NCBI RefSeq assembly: GCF_900454495.1
Contig: NZ_UGSI01000001.1
Coordinates: 62,001-126,000 of the forward strand
DNA from: Paenibacillus macerans
GTDB lineage: Bacteria > Bacillota > Bacilli > Paenibacillales > Paenibacillaceae
DNA: 64,000 nucleotides
Direction: 5' to 3'
Positions within the stretch are counted from its first letter, which is position 1; each line of letters begins with the position of its first letter. Below, in pieces: positions 43,753 to 53,028 of the stretch. A program made the position numbers and the translations under genes. Below the pieces are notes generated by a model. The model was not told where the DNA came from and searched no databases. It was given only the letters and a program-made list of their open reading frames with translations.

Positions 43753-46700
43753 TGAAGGTCCCGGCCAAACCGGAAGGAAGCATCTGGAGCGACGACCAAT
43801 GGCGGGCGATCACCCTGACCGGCGGCGACATGCTGGTCGCGGCGGCGGCGGGCTCGGGCAAAACGGCGGTGCTTGTGGAGCGGATTATCCGCAAGCTGAC
43901 GGACCCGGAGCGGCCGCTTAGCGTCGACCGGCTGCTGGTCGCCACGTTCACCAAGGCGGCCGCCGCAGAAATGCGGCAGCGGATCACGGAGGCGCTGGAA
44001 AAAGAGCTGGCCAAAGATCCGGCGAACGCCGAAATCGGCAGACAGCTGGCCATGCTGGGCCGCGCTTCGATCACAACGCTGCACTCCTTCTGCATGGAGG
44101 TAATCCAGCGCTATTATACGCTGATTCCGCTCGATCCGGGCTTTCGGATCGCGTCGGAAAGCGAAACCGCCCTACTGCGGCAGGAGGTGCTGGAGCAGCT
44201 GTTTGAGGAAAAATACGGCACCGCCGAACCGGGCAGCCCTTTCCTCACGCTCGTCGATCTGTTTGGCGGAGAGCGGAGCGACGACGCGGTGTTCGCCCTG
44301 GCGCTGCGGCTGTACGAATTCTCCCGCAGCCATCCTTGGCCGGAGGGCTGGCTGCGCCAGGCTTCAGCCGCATTCTCGGCCCCCGATGCTGCGGCCCTTG
44401 AAAATACCCCATGGGTCGCCAGCATCCTGGCGGATACGGCGCTTACGCTGGGAGGCGCCAAAGGGCTCCTGTCCCAGGCCAAAGCGCTGGCGCTGGCGCC
44501 CGGCGGACCCGAGCCGTACGCGGCGACGCTGGAGGAGGAGCTGGCCCTTGTGGAACGTCTGCAGGAGGCTGTGGCCGCCGGAAAATGGGCTTCGCTTTAT
44601 GAGGTTTTTCAGACGGTCCAATTCGGCAAGCTGAAGCCCTGCAAAAAGGATCAAACCGATCCGGACCTGCAGGAGCGGGTCAAGGCGCTGCGCGAGGAAG
44701 CGAAAAAAACGATCGCGGATCTGCGCACCCAGCTGTACGGCCGTCCGGCCGAGGAGTTCCTGCGGGAGCTGCGCGAAATGGCGCCGCTGCTGGGCGCGTT
44801 ATCCGACCTGGTCAGCGAATTCGGCGAACGTTACCGAAGGGAAAAGGTGGCCAAGGGGTGGCTTGATTTTTCCGACCTTGAGCATTATTGCCTGCAAATT
44901 TTGCGCCATCCGGACTCCGCGCCGGACGAAATGCGCCCCTCCGAGGCCGCGCTCGAATACAGGCAGCAGTTCGATGAGGTGCTGCTGGACGAATACCAGG
45001 ACACCAATACCGTGCAGGAAGCGATCGTCCGGCTCATTTCGCGGGAGACGCCCGGCAACCGGTTTATGGTCGGCGACGTCAAGCAGAGCATTTACCGCTT
45101 CCGTCTGGCGGAACCGGGGTTGTTCCTGGAGAAATACCGGAGCTACGGCGACGATTTTGCCGGAGCGGGCCTGCGCATCGATTTGGCCCGCAACTTCCGC
45201 AGCCGGCGGGAAGTGGTGGACGCGGTCAACCTGCTGTTCCGGCAAATCATGAACGAAAGCGTGGCCGAGATCGCCTACGATTCGCGCGCCGAGCTGGTGT
45301 ACGGGGACGGCTTCCCGGACGGCGAGGGGGACGATTACCGTCCCGAGCTGCTGCTGATCGACCGGGACAACGGGGCGCCAGGCGAGGCCGCCGATGCCGG
45401 GGAATCGGGCGGCGGCGCCGAAGCTTCGGCGGCGGACGGCGCGGTCGACGGCGCCGAGGACGAAGCCGCCGTGCAGGAAACGGTCCGCCTTGAGGCGCGC
45501 GCGATCGCGGCGCGCATCCGCGGCATGCTGGATGGCGGCGGCGCGCCGCTGCGCATTTACGATAAGCAGCTGAAGGCCATGCGGCCGGTCCGCTACGGCG
45601 ATATGGCGATTTTGCTGCGTTCGACATTATCCTGGGCGCCGGCGATGATAGAAGAGCTGCGCCTGGAAGGCATCCCGGCATACGGGGAGCTGAGCCAGGG
45701 TTATTTTCAGGCCTCGGAAGTGGAAACGATGCTTTCCTTGCTGCAGGTGGTGGACAATCCGCTGCAGGATATCCCGCTTGCGGCCGTGCTGCGTTCGCCT
45801 TTGTTCGGATTGTCGGAGGAGGAGCTGGCGGAGATCCGGCTGGCTGCTCCGGGCGGAAGGTTTTACGAAGCCGTTCTGGCCCGCGCCGGTACAGGGGAAC
45901 CCGGGGCGGAAGCCGCGGACGACGGGGACGGGGGCGCGTCTCCGGATCAAGCGGACAAGGAGGAATTGACGAATAAGCTGAACGGCTTCTTGCGGCGGTT
46001 AAACGACTGGCGGAACATTGCCAGGGAAGGAGATCTCAGCAGCCTTATCCGCGTGATTTACCGCGAGACCGGATACTTGGACTGGGCCTACGGGCTGCCG
46101 GGAGGAGCGCAGCGGCAGAGCAATTTGCTGGCCCTGCTGGACCGGGCCCGGCAGTACGAGACATCCGCGCAGGCTCCGGGTTTGTTCCGCTTTTTGCGTT
46201 ATGTCGAAAGGCTGCGCGAAAACGGCGGCGATCTCGGCGCGGCGGCGGCCTCCGGGGAGCAGGGCGACGCGGTGCGCATCATGACGATTCACAAAAGCAA
46301 AGGGCTGGAGTTTCCGGTCGTGTTTGTGGCCGGATTGTCCAAAATGTTCAACCGCCAGGATTTGAATGCGCCGTTTCTGATGCACAAGGAGATGGGCTTC
46401 GGTCCGAAATTCGTGGACGCGGAAACCCGCGTCAGCTACCCGACTTTGCCGAATCTGGCCATCCGCCGGCGCGCGCAAATGGAGCTGCTGGCGGAGGAGA
46501 TGCGCGTGCTGTACGTCGCTTTGACCCGTCCGAAGGACAAGCTGGTGCTCGTCTCCGCGGTAAAAAATTTACGCAAAACCGTTGAAGTATGGGGGGCGGC
46601 GCTGGAAGCGGCGGACGAACAATTGCCGGACTATTTGCTGGCCCGGGGCCGCTGTTATCTCGACTGGATCGGGCCGGCGATCGTCCGCCACCGGAGCGCT

Positions 46701-47741
46701 GCGGAGCTGCGGCGGTTTGCCGGGTTGCCCGAGCAGGCGTCCGCTGCATTGCCGGACGACGCTTCCGATTGGCACGTCGCGTTCGTCTCTTCGCGGGAGG
46801 TGGCCCAAACCGGCAGCGCCGAGGCGGCGGCAGCGATGGCGGCGGGGCCGGAAGGGACCTTGCCGGATACGGCGGCGCTGAAGGCGCTGCTGTCCGGCGG
46901 ACCGGCGGCGGTACAGCCCGCCTCTCCCGCCGACGCCAAGCTGCGCCGGGAAGTCGCTGCCCGGCTGGATTGGACGTACTCTTACGCCGCGGCCAGCCGG
47001 ATTTCCGCCAAAACGTCGGTGACGGAAATGAAATCCCTGTTGACGCGGCCGGAGGAAACCGCGCGCGACTTCTTCGCCGAGGCGGCGCTGCGGCAAGAGC
47101 GGGAGACGCCGGAGAACGAGGTGGAGTTCCGGCTTCATTTGCGCCGCCCGCGTTTCATGGAACAGCGCAAGGCCACGCCGGCCGAGCGGGGGACGGCCTA
47201 TCACATGCTGATGCAGCATTTGCCGTTTGCGGACGGCCCCGGAGAAGCGCTCGTCCGGTCCACATTGGAACGGCTCGTGGAGCGGAAGATTATGACGGCC
47301 GAACTGGCGGCGGAAATCGATCCGGCCAAAATCGCAGGGCTGCTCCACAGCCCGCTTGGCGAGCTGCTCAAGCGGGCCGATTGGGTGAAACGCGAGATGC
47401 CCTTCAGCTATGGCTTGCCCGCTGCCCGGGCGTCTTCTAAGCTTGGAGGGCTGGAAGCCGCAGGGACGGAGGCCGATACGCCGGCGGAGCTGCAGTTGGA
47501 GGGAGAAACCGTGCTGATTCAGGGGATCGTCGATTGCCTGTTTTTGGTAGACGGCAAGGTGATTTTGCTGGATTATAAAAGCGACCGGGTCCTCGATCAC
47601 CGCGGCGGCGTCGAAGCATTGGCGGCATCGTACCGCTTTCAGCTGGAGCTGTACGCTGAGGCGGTGGAAGAGATTACGGGCCGGCCGGTGGATGAGAAGT
47701 GGCTGTTTTTCTTCGACAGCGGCGTTGCCGTCAAACTGTAA
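43749..47741 (+). CDS. addA: ATP-dependent helicase/nuclease subunit AddA
   Basis: AddA supplies the 3'-5' helicase motor and one nuclease. The 1330-aa protein shows UvrD-family motifs: Walker A AAAGSGKTAVLVERI, Walker B VLLDEYQDTN, motif III-like GDVKQSIYRFR, TIHKSKGLEFPVVFV and VLYVALTRPKDKLVLV. A RecB-like nuclease domain follows with ILLDYKSDRVLDHRGG near the end. It contains several Ala/Gly/Asp-rich inserts (for example near residues 530-575). ATG 43749 follows AAAGGAGG and overlaps the addB stop. In Bacillus sbcD and sbcC follow; here the next DNA is gene debris and an AT-rich island. Confidence 0.97.
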   Translation: MMKVPAKPEGSIWSDDQWRAITLTGGDMLVAAAAGSGKTAVLVERIIRKLTDPERPLSVDRLLVATFTKAAAAEMRQRITEALEKELAKDPANAEIGRQLAMLGRASITTLHSFCMEVIQRYYTLIPLDPGFRIASESETALLRQEVLEQLFEEKYGTAEPGSPFLTLVDLFGGERSDDAVFALALRLYEFSRSHPWPEGWLRQASAAFSAPDAAALENTPWVASILADTALTLGGAKGLLSQAKALALAPGGPEPYAATLEEELALVERLQEAVAAGKWASLYEVFQTVQFGKLKPCKKDQTDPDLQERVKALREEAKKTIADLRTQLYGRPAEEFLRELREMAPLLGALSDLVSEFGERYRREKVAKGWLDFSDLEHYCLQILRHPDSAPDEMRPSEAALEYRQQFDEVLLDEYQDTNTVQEAIVRLISRETPGNRFMVGDVKQSIYRFRLAEPGLFLEKYRSYGDDFAGAGLRIDLARNFRSRREVVDAVNLLFRQIMNESVAEIAYDSRAELVYGDGFPDGEGDDYRPELLLIDRDNGAPGEAADAGESGGGAEASAADGAVDGAEDEAAVQETVRLEARAIAARIRGMLDGGGAPLRIYDKQLKAMRPVRYGDMAILLRSTLSWAPAMIEELRLEGIPAYGELSQGYFQASEVETMLSLLQVVDNPLQDIPLAAVLRSPLFGLSEEELAEIRLAAPGGRFYEAVLARAGTGEPGAEAADDGDGGASPDQADKEELTNKLNGFLRRLNDWRNIAREGDLSSLIRVIYRETGYLDWAYGLPGGAQRQSNLLALLDRARQYETSAQAPGLFRFLRYVERLRENGGDLGAAAASGEQGDAVRIMTIHKSKGLEFPVVFVAGLSKMFNRQDLNAPFLMHKEMGFGPKFVDAETRVSYPTLPNLAIRRRAQMELLAEEMRVLYVALTRPKDKLVLVSAVKNLRKTVEVWGAALEAADEQLPDYLLARGRCYLDWIGPAIVRHRSAAELRRFAGLPEQASAALPDDASDWHVAFVSSREVAQTGSAEAAAAMAAGPEGTLPDTAALKALLSGGPAAVQPASPADAKLRREVAARLDWTYSYAAASRISAKTSVTEMKSLLTRPEETARDFFAEAALRQERETPENEVEFRLHLRRPRFMEQRKATPAERGTAYHMLMQHLPFADGPGEALVRSTLERLVERKIMTAELAAEIDPAKIAGLLHSPLGELLKRADWVKREMPFSYGLPAARASSKLGGLEAAGTEADTPAELQLEGETVLIQGIVDCLFLVDGKVILLDYKSDRVLDHRGGVEALAASYRFQLELYAEAVEEITGRPVDEKWLFFFDSGVAVKL

Positions 47742-47771
47742 CATAAAGCGGGCGAAAAAGGGGCAAGGGCA

Positions 47772-47816
47772 TTGAAAATTCGCATTTTGATCGCAGACGA
47801 CAACTCTTTTATTGAA
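47772..47816 (+). pseudogene. Response-regulator N-terminal remnant
   Basis: About 15 codons from TTG 47772 read LKIRILIADDNSFIE, the typical first strand and acidic pocket of a two-component receiver domain, with GGGGCAAGGGC in front. Similarity stops there and the frame runs on into unrelated sequence. It looks like the first few codons of a gene cut off by recombination. Confidence 0.5.
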
Positions 47817-47830
47817 TTTGGAGAGGGGTT

Positions 47831-47975
47831 ATGTTTACTCATATCTTGGAAAAACGTTTTGGGGAAAAGCACCGTTCGGGTGGCTGCTGCTGCATTATTA
47901 CTTACTCAGCTATGCGGTGCAGCAGGCTCGGTTTCTGCCGCAGGCAAAGATGCAGAAGTACACTTGTGCAGCTAA
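47831..47975 (+). pseudogene. N-terminal remnant of a secreted protein
   Basis: ATG 47831, behind GGAGAGGGGTT, begins MFTHILEKRFG; after removing one G from the run at about 47871 the frame continues KSTVRVAAAALLLTQLCGAAGSVSAAG, a good signal peptide with Ala-x-Ala cleavage. A stop follows at 47973. It is therefore a frameshifted and truncated exported-protein start, directly beside the response-regulator remnant. The region 47976-48318 holds no clear gene apart from an inverted repeat. Confidence 0.5.
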
Positions 47976-48145
47976 AGCTTCATAATTTAGAACGTATTCA
48001 TATCTTATCGTAAGACAGGAAAACACATCTGTATGGGGATATAAGCACCCTTCTATACTTAAACCTCTCGTTATTTGAGTTATGAAAAGGTTTATCTGGA
48101 AGAGTGCTATTTCCTTTATAGGCTGTGTTTTTCTTCTTTTATTTT

Positions 48146-48169
48146 TGTGATTCAATGAAGGGAATCACA
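48146..48169. promoter_or_regulatory. Inverted repeat upstream of the ECF operon
   Basis: TGTGATTC and GAATCACA form an 8-bp inverted repeat with an 8-bp spacer, 150 bp before the sigma gene. There is no T-tract after it, so an operator is possible. Confidence 0.35.
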
Positions 48170-48318
48170 TCGAGAAATAATAGTGTTTTATACCCGTAAA
48201 TATTCTTTTTCATTTTTTCAAGGTCGATGATGTTACCAAATTATTTTTGATGTTGCTGTCACAAAATGAGCTGCATTGGTGTATTAAGAGTAAAGCCAGG
48301 AGGGGGGAGGGATGATTT

Positions 48319-48906
48319 TTGGATAGACAGCACAGAGAGTATAAATCAAACTCAGAAGAAATTGAGATGCTGATTGAAAGGACTAAGCTTGGTGATAAGG
48401 AAGCTTTCGCGTCAATTATAAGAAACTTTGAAAAACCAATGTATATCTATTGTTACCATATGCTCAAAAGCAAGGAAGAAGCCGAGGATGCTAGGCAAGA
48501 AATTTTTATTAGAGTGTATGAACAGATACATAAGTATCGTCCAAATATGAGTTTTTCGGCATGGCTGTACAAAATTGCTTACAATTACTGTCTGAATCAA
48601 ATCAGGGGCAAAAAAAGGTGGCTTCGTTTTATAGATCGTTATAAATATGATCAGCCTGAGACCTCGACTCAGCAAATAGACAGTCAAACTACACTGAAGG
48701 ATTTTCTAAATTTACTGACGATCGAAGAGAGACATATATTAGTTCTCCGGGCGATTCATCAATATCACTTTGACGAGATTAGTGAAATGTTGAATATGAA
48801 ACCAGCAACTGTGCGCAAAAAGTATGAACGTCTTCGCAAAAAACTGCAGACGAAGGAAGTTAATGAAGGAGGAAGAGTGAATGCGTCAATCACCAAATCC
48901 ATCTAA
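48319..48906 (+). CDS. ECF RNA polymerase sigma factor of the AT-rich island
   Basis: The 195-aa protein has sigma region 2 (YIYCYHMLKSKEEAEDARQEIFIRVY, seen as the core YHMLKSKEEAEDARQEIF, and SFSAWLYKIAYNYCLNQIR) and region 4 (LTIEERHILVLRAIHQYHF, helix-turn-helix ISEMLNMKPATVRKKYERL). It starts at TTG 48319 behind AGGAGGGGGGAGGG. The downstream anti-sigma gene overlaps it by 26 bp. Codon use is AT-rich, unlike the core genes on either side, and unlike the other ECF sigma gene at 4223. No ECF-type promoter could be recognised. Confidence 0.92.
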   Translation: MDRQHREYKSNSEEIEMLIERTKLGDKEAFASIIRNFEKPMYIYCYHMLKSKEEAEDARQEIFIRVYEQIHKYRPNMSFSAWLYKIAYNYCLNQIRGKKRWLRFIDRYKYDQPETSTQQIDSQTTLKDFLNLLTIEERHILVLRAIHQYHFDEISEMLNMKPATVRKKYERLRKKLQTKEVNEGGRVNASITKSI

Positions 48907-49942
48907 AACTCTAAGTATTCAACAGGTGGAGCAAATGATTCGGGATACGGAGACGCCAGAGCATAGCATTAGTCAACAGATTGTAGAAAAACTTGAATCA
49001 AAAAGCGTGCCACCCCCAAAGCCAGTCTTCACAAGAAGAGTGGGAGTCATCGCAGCGGCATTGGTTGTTTTTTGTGTGTTTCTAACTCCTGTCATGGCTC
49101 AAACTATAGAGCGGCTATCCTTGCTTGAATATATCAACCCTTTTGTCAAAGAAATGAAAATAAATCCAAATGAGAAGGTGGATACACTTTATGCGCGAGA
49201 TTTGGATGGGAACAAGCATTTTCATACGGGGATGATTCGCTTTGATGACATTGAGGACCAAGAGTTTAAAAGCCAGTTGCAAAGGGCTTGGAATGAGATT
49301 TTTCCTCAGGGAGAAGGAATTAATGAAGTGATCGTGTACGAATATCGTGCGAACACATTTCATATAGAGGCGCGCAACGATAACAGATCGATCGAATTTG
49401 ACCAAGGTAACTGGTTTTATGCGCAACAAACGATTGGAGAGAACCAGGTTCCAGATGCAGCAAAAGATGCAGCGGACCAAGCTTTTCATAAAGTTGGGGA
49501 TTTTAAACAAAGTAAACGGTCAGTAAGTCAAATGATCTTAAGGCCCAATCAAAACCCGGTGTATAAGTTCGTGTACAACACAAACAAGGGTTCTGTCCTC
49601 ATTGATGTACAAAAAAATACGAATCAGATCACAAGGATTGTAGCTTTTCCGTTGTCGGATCAACTTAATAAATTGAATGATAAAAATAAATATCATGATT
49701 TAGTCGAGAAAACAAAAGCAATTGAGCTGGACAAGATCCGTGAGGAAACAGTGAAACAAGCTAAAGTATGGATGAATTTGGACTTGGCTGATTATAACGT
49801 ATCCAAACTTGAATACCGGTTTGATACATTAACTTTCACCAAAGCAGGTTCTCCAGACGTGACTGTGCTATTCACCTCTAAAGGAACGATCTATTCAATT
49901 AAAATTGAGCTAAAGCAGCTATCTGAAATAGGAACGGACTAA
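48881..49942 (+). CDS. Membrane anti-sigma factor without zinc finger, with sensor ectodomain
   Basis: The 353-aa product has about 52 cytoplasmic residues, one membrane helix (residues 54-73, VGVIAAALVVFCVFLTPVMA) and a large outer domain. No HX3CX2C zinc motif is present. The gene overlaps the sigma gene by 26 bp and has GAAGGAGG, so it is very probably its inhibitor. The outer domain aligns along its length with the two proteins encoded next: FKSQLQRAWNEIFPQ with YQTKLKETWAALFPG, NPVYKFVYNTNKGSVLIDV with NVYQYKYKSEAMEVSFAI, and LTFTKAGSPDVTVLF with MTFTKEGAPSVTARF. The strands look PepSY-like. Confidence 0.75.
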   Translation: MRQSPNPSKTLSIQQVEQMIRDTETPEHSISQQIVEKLESKSVPPPKPVFTRRVGVIAAALVVFCVFLTPVMAQTIERLSLLEYINPFVKEMKINPNEKVDTLYARDLDGNKHFHTGMIRFDDIEDQEFKSQLQRAWNEIFPQGEGINEVIVYEYRANTFHIEARNDNRSIEFDQGNWFYAQQTIGENQVPDAAKDAADQAFHKVGDFKQSKRSVSQMILRPNQNPVYKFVYNTNKGSVLIDVQKNTNQITRIVAFPLSDQLNKLNDKNKYHDLVEKTKAIELDKIREETVKQAKVWMNLDLADYNVSKLEYRFDTLTFTKAGSPDVTVLFTSKGTIYSIKIELKQLSEIGTD

Positions 49943-50139
49943 CCAAGGAATGCAGAGATCAGGCTGAATTAAAATGGCTCAAGCTGTATTGCCTAGCAAG
50001 TTGAACGTGCTGCTGCTCGGTCTAAGGCAGAGAGGGGGGGTGATGACTGCTGTTTTTCTATAGATTCATTTCAACGTGACTGAAGCATTTCATTAAAAAG
50101 CTGTGGGTAAGCAAAATAAAAAATAAAGGAGTTATTAAT

Positions 50140-51213
50140 ATGAACAAAAAAATAATTTTTCCTATCGTCGGAGTAGCCTTATTATCAGGAAGTCTGCTTG
50201 GATATGATACACCGATTCAAGCTAATACGTATAACAACGTGGATGTGAACATTGAGCAAGATGCTAAATCTGAGCAAACGCTTATGCAAAAGGCTCAGGC
50301 TAAACTTAAAGAATTGACAGGAAATACGTATACGTTAATTCAAGGAACGGCTACGAAAGATTCTATCCATTTTAAAAGAGAGAACTTCAAGGACGATATT
50401 ATTGCTTATAAAGCTGATGGAAAGCTCGAAACAATCAGTATTAAAATCAATTATGAAGATTTAAACGGTGGGAAATATCAAACCAAACTGAAGGAAACGT
50501 GGGCAGCTTTGTTCCCAGGGGAAGAACCGAAATATGTGAATATCTCAGAGTCAATCTACTATGAGGGTACAATCTCATCGAATGCTATGCAAAATAAGCA
50601 AATTTATATGCAAGAGAATGGCGAGGTTTATGGCGTAAATTATGCTCCTGACAATGCCTCAGCAAGCGTGCAGAAGAAGGCTGCTCAGGTATTATCCAAG
50701 CTTACCGATGGAAAGGTCAAGCAGGGTGCCAAGTTGGATCGTATGTTTGTCCGTGATGGCAAACCAAATGTGTATCAATATAAGTATAAATCAGAAGCTA
50801 TGGAAGTCAGCTTCGCAATTGAAGAACAAACGCTGGAACTGCTCCAAGCAGATGTATATCATACCGATGGTAAAGGTGTAGACAATTATGAAGCATTTCA
50901 GGAACGAGAAAAAGAAAAGAGTGCAAAGATTAAGAAGTTGACATTGGACACTTTAATGAAGAACGCAATGAAAGACGCAAAAACGATGCTGGATCTGGAT
51001 TTGAAAGGATATAAGGGAGCAAGAGGTACAAATGCATGGGACGAGAATCATATGACGTTCACCAAAGAAGGGGCTCCTTCAGTTACTGCTAGATTTGACA
51101 AAGACGGATCGTTTAACAGCTTTATTATTGATAAGTATAATCAGGAAATCGATTTTTACGGAATGACCATCGTAGGTCCCCCAAATGAAGAACTCAAATT
51201 GTTAATTGACTGA
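50140..51213 (+). CDS. Secreted anti-sigma-ectodomain-like protein, paralogue 1
   Basis: This 357-aa exported protein shares most residues by eye with the next gene, including ELTGNTYTLIQGTA, INYEDLNGGKYQTKLKE, GKPNVYQYKYKS and DLKGYKGARGTNAWD. The signal sequence is LLSGSLLGYDT: where paralogue 2 has the lipobox Cys at residue 22 this one has Tyr (TAT at 50203-50205), so it cannot be lipidated there and should be released after cleavage or remain anchored by its signal helix. It resembles the anti-sigma outer domain upstream. AAAGGAG precedes ATG 50140. The family is unknown to me. Confidence 0.75.
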   Translation: MNKKIIFPIVGVALLSGSLLGYDTPIQANTYNNVDVNIEQDAKSEQTLMQKAQAKLKELTGNTYTLIQGTATKDSIHFKRENFKDDIIAYKADGKLETISIKINYEDLNGGKYQTKLKETWAALFPGEEPKYVNISESIYYEGTISSNAMQNKQIYMQENGEVYGVNYAPDNASASVQKKAAQVLSKLTDGKVKQGAKLDRMFVRDGKPNVYQYKYKSEAMEVSFAIEEQTLELLQADVYHTDGKGVDNYEAFQEREKEKSAKIKKLTLDTLMKNAMKDAKTMLDLDLKGYKGARGTNAWDENHMTFTKEGAPSVTARFDKDGSFNSFIIDKYNQEIDFYGMTIVGPPNEELKLLID

Positions 51214-51292
51214 TATGTATTGAAAAGCAGCTTGGAGATGAACTTATATTTCAGTAAAACCATGAGATAGCAAAGTAAAGGAGTTTATAAAC

Positions 51293-52366
51293 ATGAACAA
51301 AAAGAAAATTATTCCTATAATCGGGGTCGCTTTATTATCAGGAAGTCTGCTGGGATGCCAAACACCTGTTCAGGCAGATGCACCTAACAAGGTGAATATC
51401 AACGCTTCACAAGATGTTAAGCTTGAGGAGAAGCTTATGCAGCAGGCTCAGGATAAACTTAAAGAGCTAACAGGAAATACGTATACGTTAATTCAGGGAA
51501 CGGCCATGAAAGATATTGTGAGTTTTAAAAGAGAGAACTTCAAGGACGATATTATTACTTATAAAAAGAATGGAAAGCTCGAAAATATCGGTATTAACAT
51601 CAATTATGAAGATCTAAACGGCGGAAAATATCAAACCAAACTGAAGGAAACGTGGGAAGCTTTGTTCCCAGGGGAAACACCAAAGTATGTCAGCATCTCA
51701 GAGTCAATCTACCTGGTGGGTACAATCTCATCGAATGCCAAACAAAATAAACAAGTTTATATGGAAGAGAATGGCGAGGTACATGGCGTCAATTATGCAC
51801 CTGACGCTGCCCCGGCAAGCGTGCAGAAAAAGGCTGCTCAGGTATTATCCAAGCTTACCAATGGAAAGGTCAAGCAGGGGGCTAAGTTGGATCGTGTGTT
51901 TGTCCTTGATGGCAAACCGAATGTGTATCAATATAAGTATAAATCAAAAACAATGGATGTGAGCTTTGCAATTGAGGATCAAACGCTGGAACTGCTCCAA
52001 GCAGGCGTACATCAAAGTAATGGTAAAAACATAGATAATTACGAAGACTTCCAGAAGAAAGAAAAAGCGAAAGATGCAAAGATCAAGAAGCTGACGTTGG
52101 ATACATTAATGAAAAATGCAATGAGAGATGCAAAAACGATGCTAAATCTGGATTTGAAAGGATATAAGGGAGCAAGAGGGACAAATGCATGGGACAAGGA
52201 CCAAATGACGTTCACCAAAAAAGGGGCTCCCACAGTCATTGCCACAGTGGATACAGACGGATCGTTTAACGACTTTATAGTAGAGAAGTATGGTCAGCAT
52301 CTCAGTTTCGGCGGAAACACGATTGTAGGGCCTGCAAATGAACAACCAAAAATATTAATCAACTAA
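51293..52366 (+). CDS. Lipoprotein resembling the anti-sigma ectodomain, paralogue 2
   Basis: The tandem copy is also 357 aa. Its signal peptide ends in the lipobox LLGC (Cys22, TGC at 51356-51358), so the mature protein should be anchored to the outer face of the membrane, beside the anti-sigma factor. Layout: a short linker, then two similar beta-alpha modules separated by a Lys-rich helix (KKEKAKDAKIKKLTLDTLM). The upstream sequences of both paralogues match (AGCAAA...AAAGGAGTT), which supports tandem duplication. A terminator lies about 95 bp downstream. Function unknown; competition for the anti-sigma ligand is an inference. Confidence 0.75.
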   Translation: MNKKKIIPIIGVALLSGSLLGCQTPVQADAPNKVNINASQDVKLEEKLMQQAQDKLKELTGNTYTLIQGTAMKDIVSFKRENFKDDIITYKKNGKLENIGININYEDLNGGKYQTKLKETWEALFPGETPKYVSISESIYLVGTISSNAKQNKQVYMEENGEVHGVNYAPDAAPASVQKKAAQVLSKLTNGKVKQGAKLDRVFVLDGKPNVYQYKYKSKTMDVSFAIEDQTLELLQAGVHQSNGKNIDNYEDFQKKEKAKDAKIKKLTLDTLMKNAMRDAKTMLNLDLKGYKGARGTNAWDKDQMTFTKKGAPTVIATVDTDGSFNDFIVEKYGQHLSFGGNTIVGPANEQPKILIN

Positions 52367-52458
52367 TTCTAAAAATTTAGTTCAGACTGAAGCTAGTAGG
52401 GGCTCAAGATAGAGCCCGAAATAGTAATAAATAGAGATGATTAAGACTCATCCACAGG

Positions 52459-52490
52459 AAGCCTCTCCGTAATCCGGAGGGGCTTTGGTT
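52459..52490 (+). terminator. Terminator after the lipoprotein pair
   Basis: AAGCCTCTCCG (52459-52469) pairs with CGGAGGGGCTT (52475-52485) with one G-U pair; a short T-tract follows. Confidence 0.75.
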
Positions 52491-52717
52491 ACTCATCAGC
52501 ATACCACCAATCGACTCCATTTATGGTAGAAATGAAGGGTAGTTTACACTCTTCAAACAGAGGCGAAAACGAGCTGTTTTTATGTAAAATTTCAGCCGAA
52601 ATTTTTACCAAAAAGGTTACGGTTTATTCGTTTACTGCCAACCCTTTCGATGGTATACCCTCAATATTCAAAGAAAGAATTTGTGAAAATATGTCGAATT
52701 GGAGCTTATGTAGGATG

Positions 52718-52849
52718 ATTAGGTACGTAAAGCAATTGCGAGAATACGGCTTGACTAATATCGTTATTGTGGACGATGGATCTGATGAAGCATACCAGTC
52801 GATTTTCGAGGAACTCCATGAGAACGGTTGTGTCCTACTACGCCATGCT
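52718..52849 (+). pseudogene. Fragment of a family-2 glycosyltransferase N-terminus
   Basis: About 44 codons read IRYVKQLREYGLTNIVIVDDGSDEAYQSIFEELHENG (core IVIVDDGSDEAYQS), the nucleotide-sugar-binding start of GT2 enzymes. Sequence before and after is unrelated. The open frame continues to 52909 without further similarity. Probably a remnant of a gene different from the one that follows. Confidence 0.55.
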
Positions 52850-53028
52850 GCAGAGGATGTATACCGTCCTGCTGTGGAGGCTAGACGCCATCACTGGTTC
52901 TTGGCGTAAGGAACTCCAGCGAGGGAGGAATCCCACCGAAGTCCTTGCTGGGCAACCGGATGACCTCCTTCATTTTTGCAATGTTATATCGAAGAAAATG
53001 GAGAATGGCGGCTCCGCCGCAAGGATGA

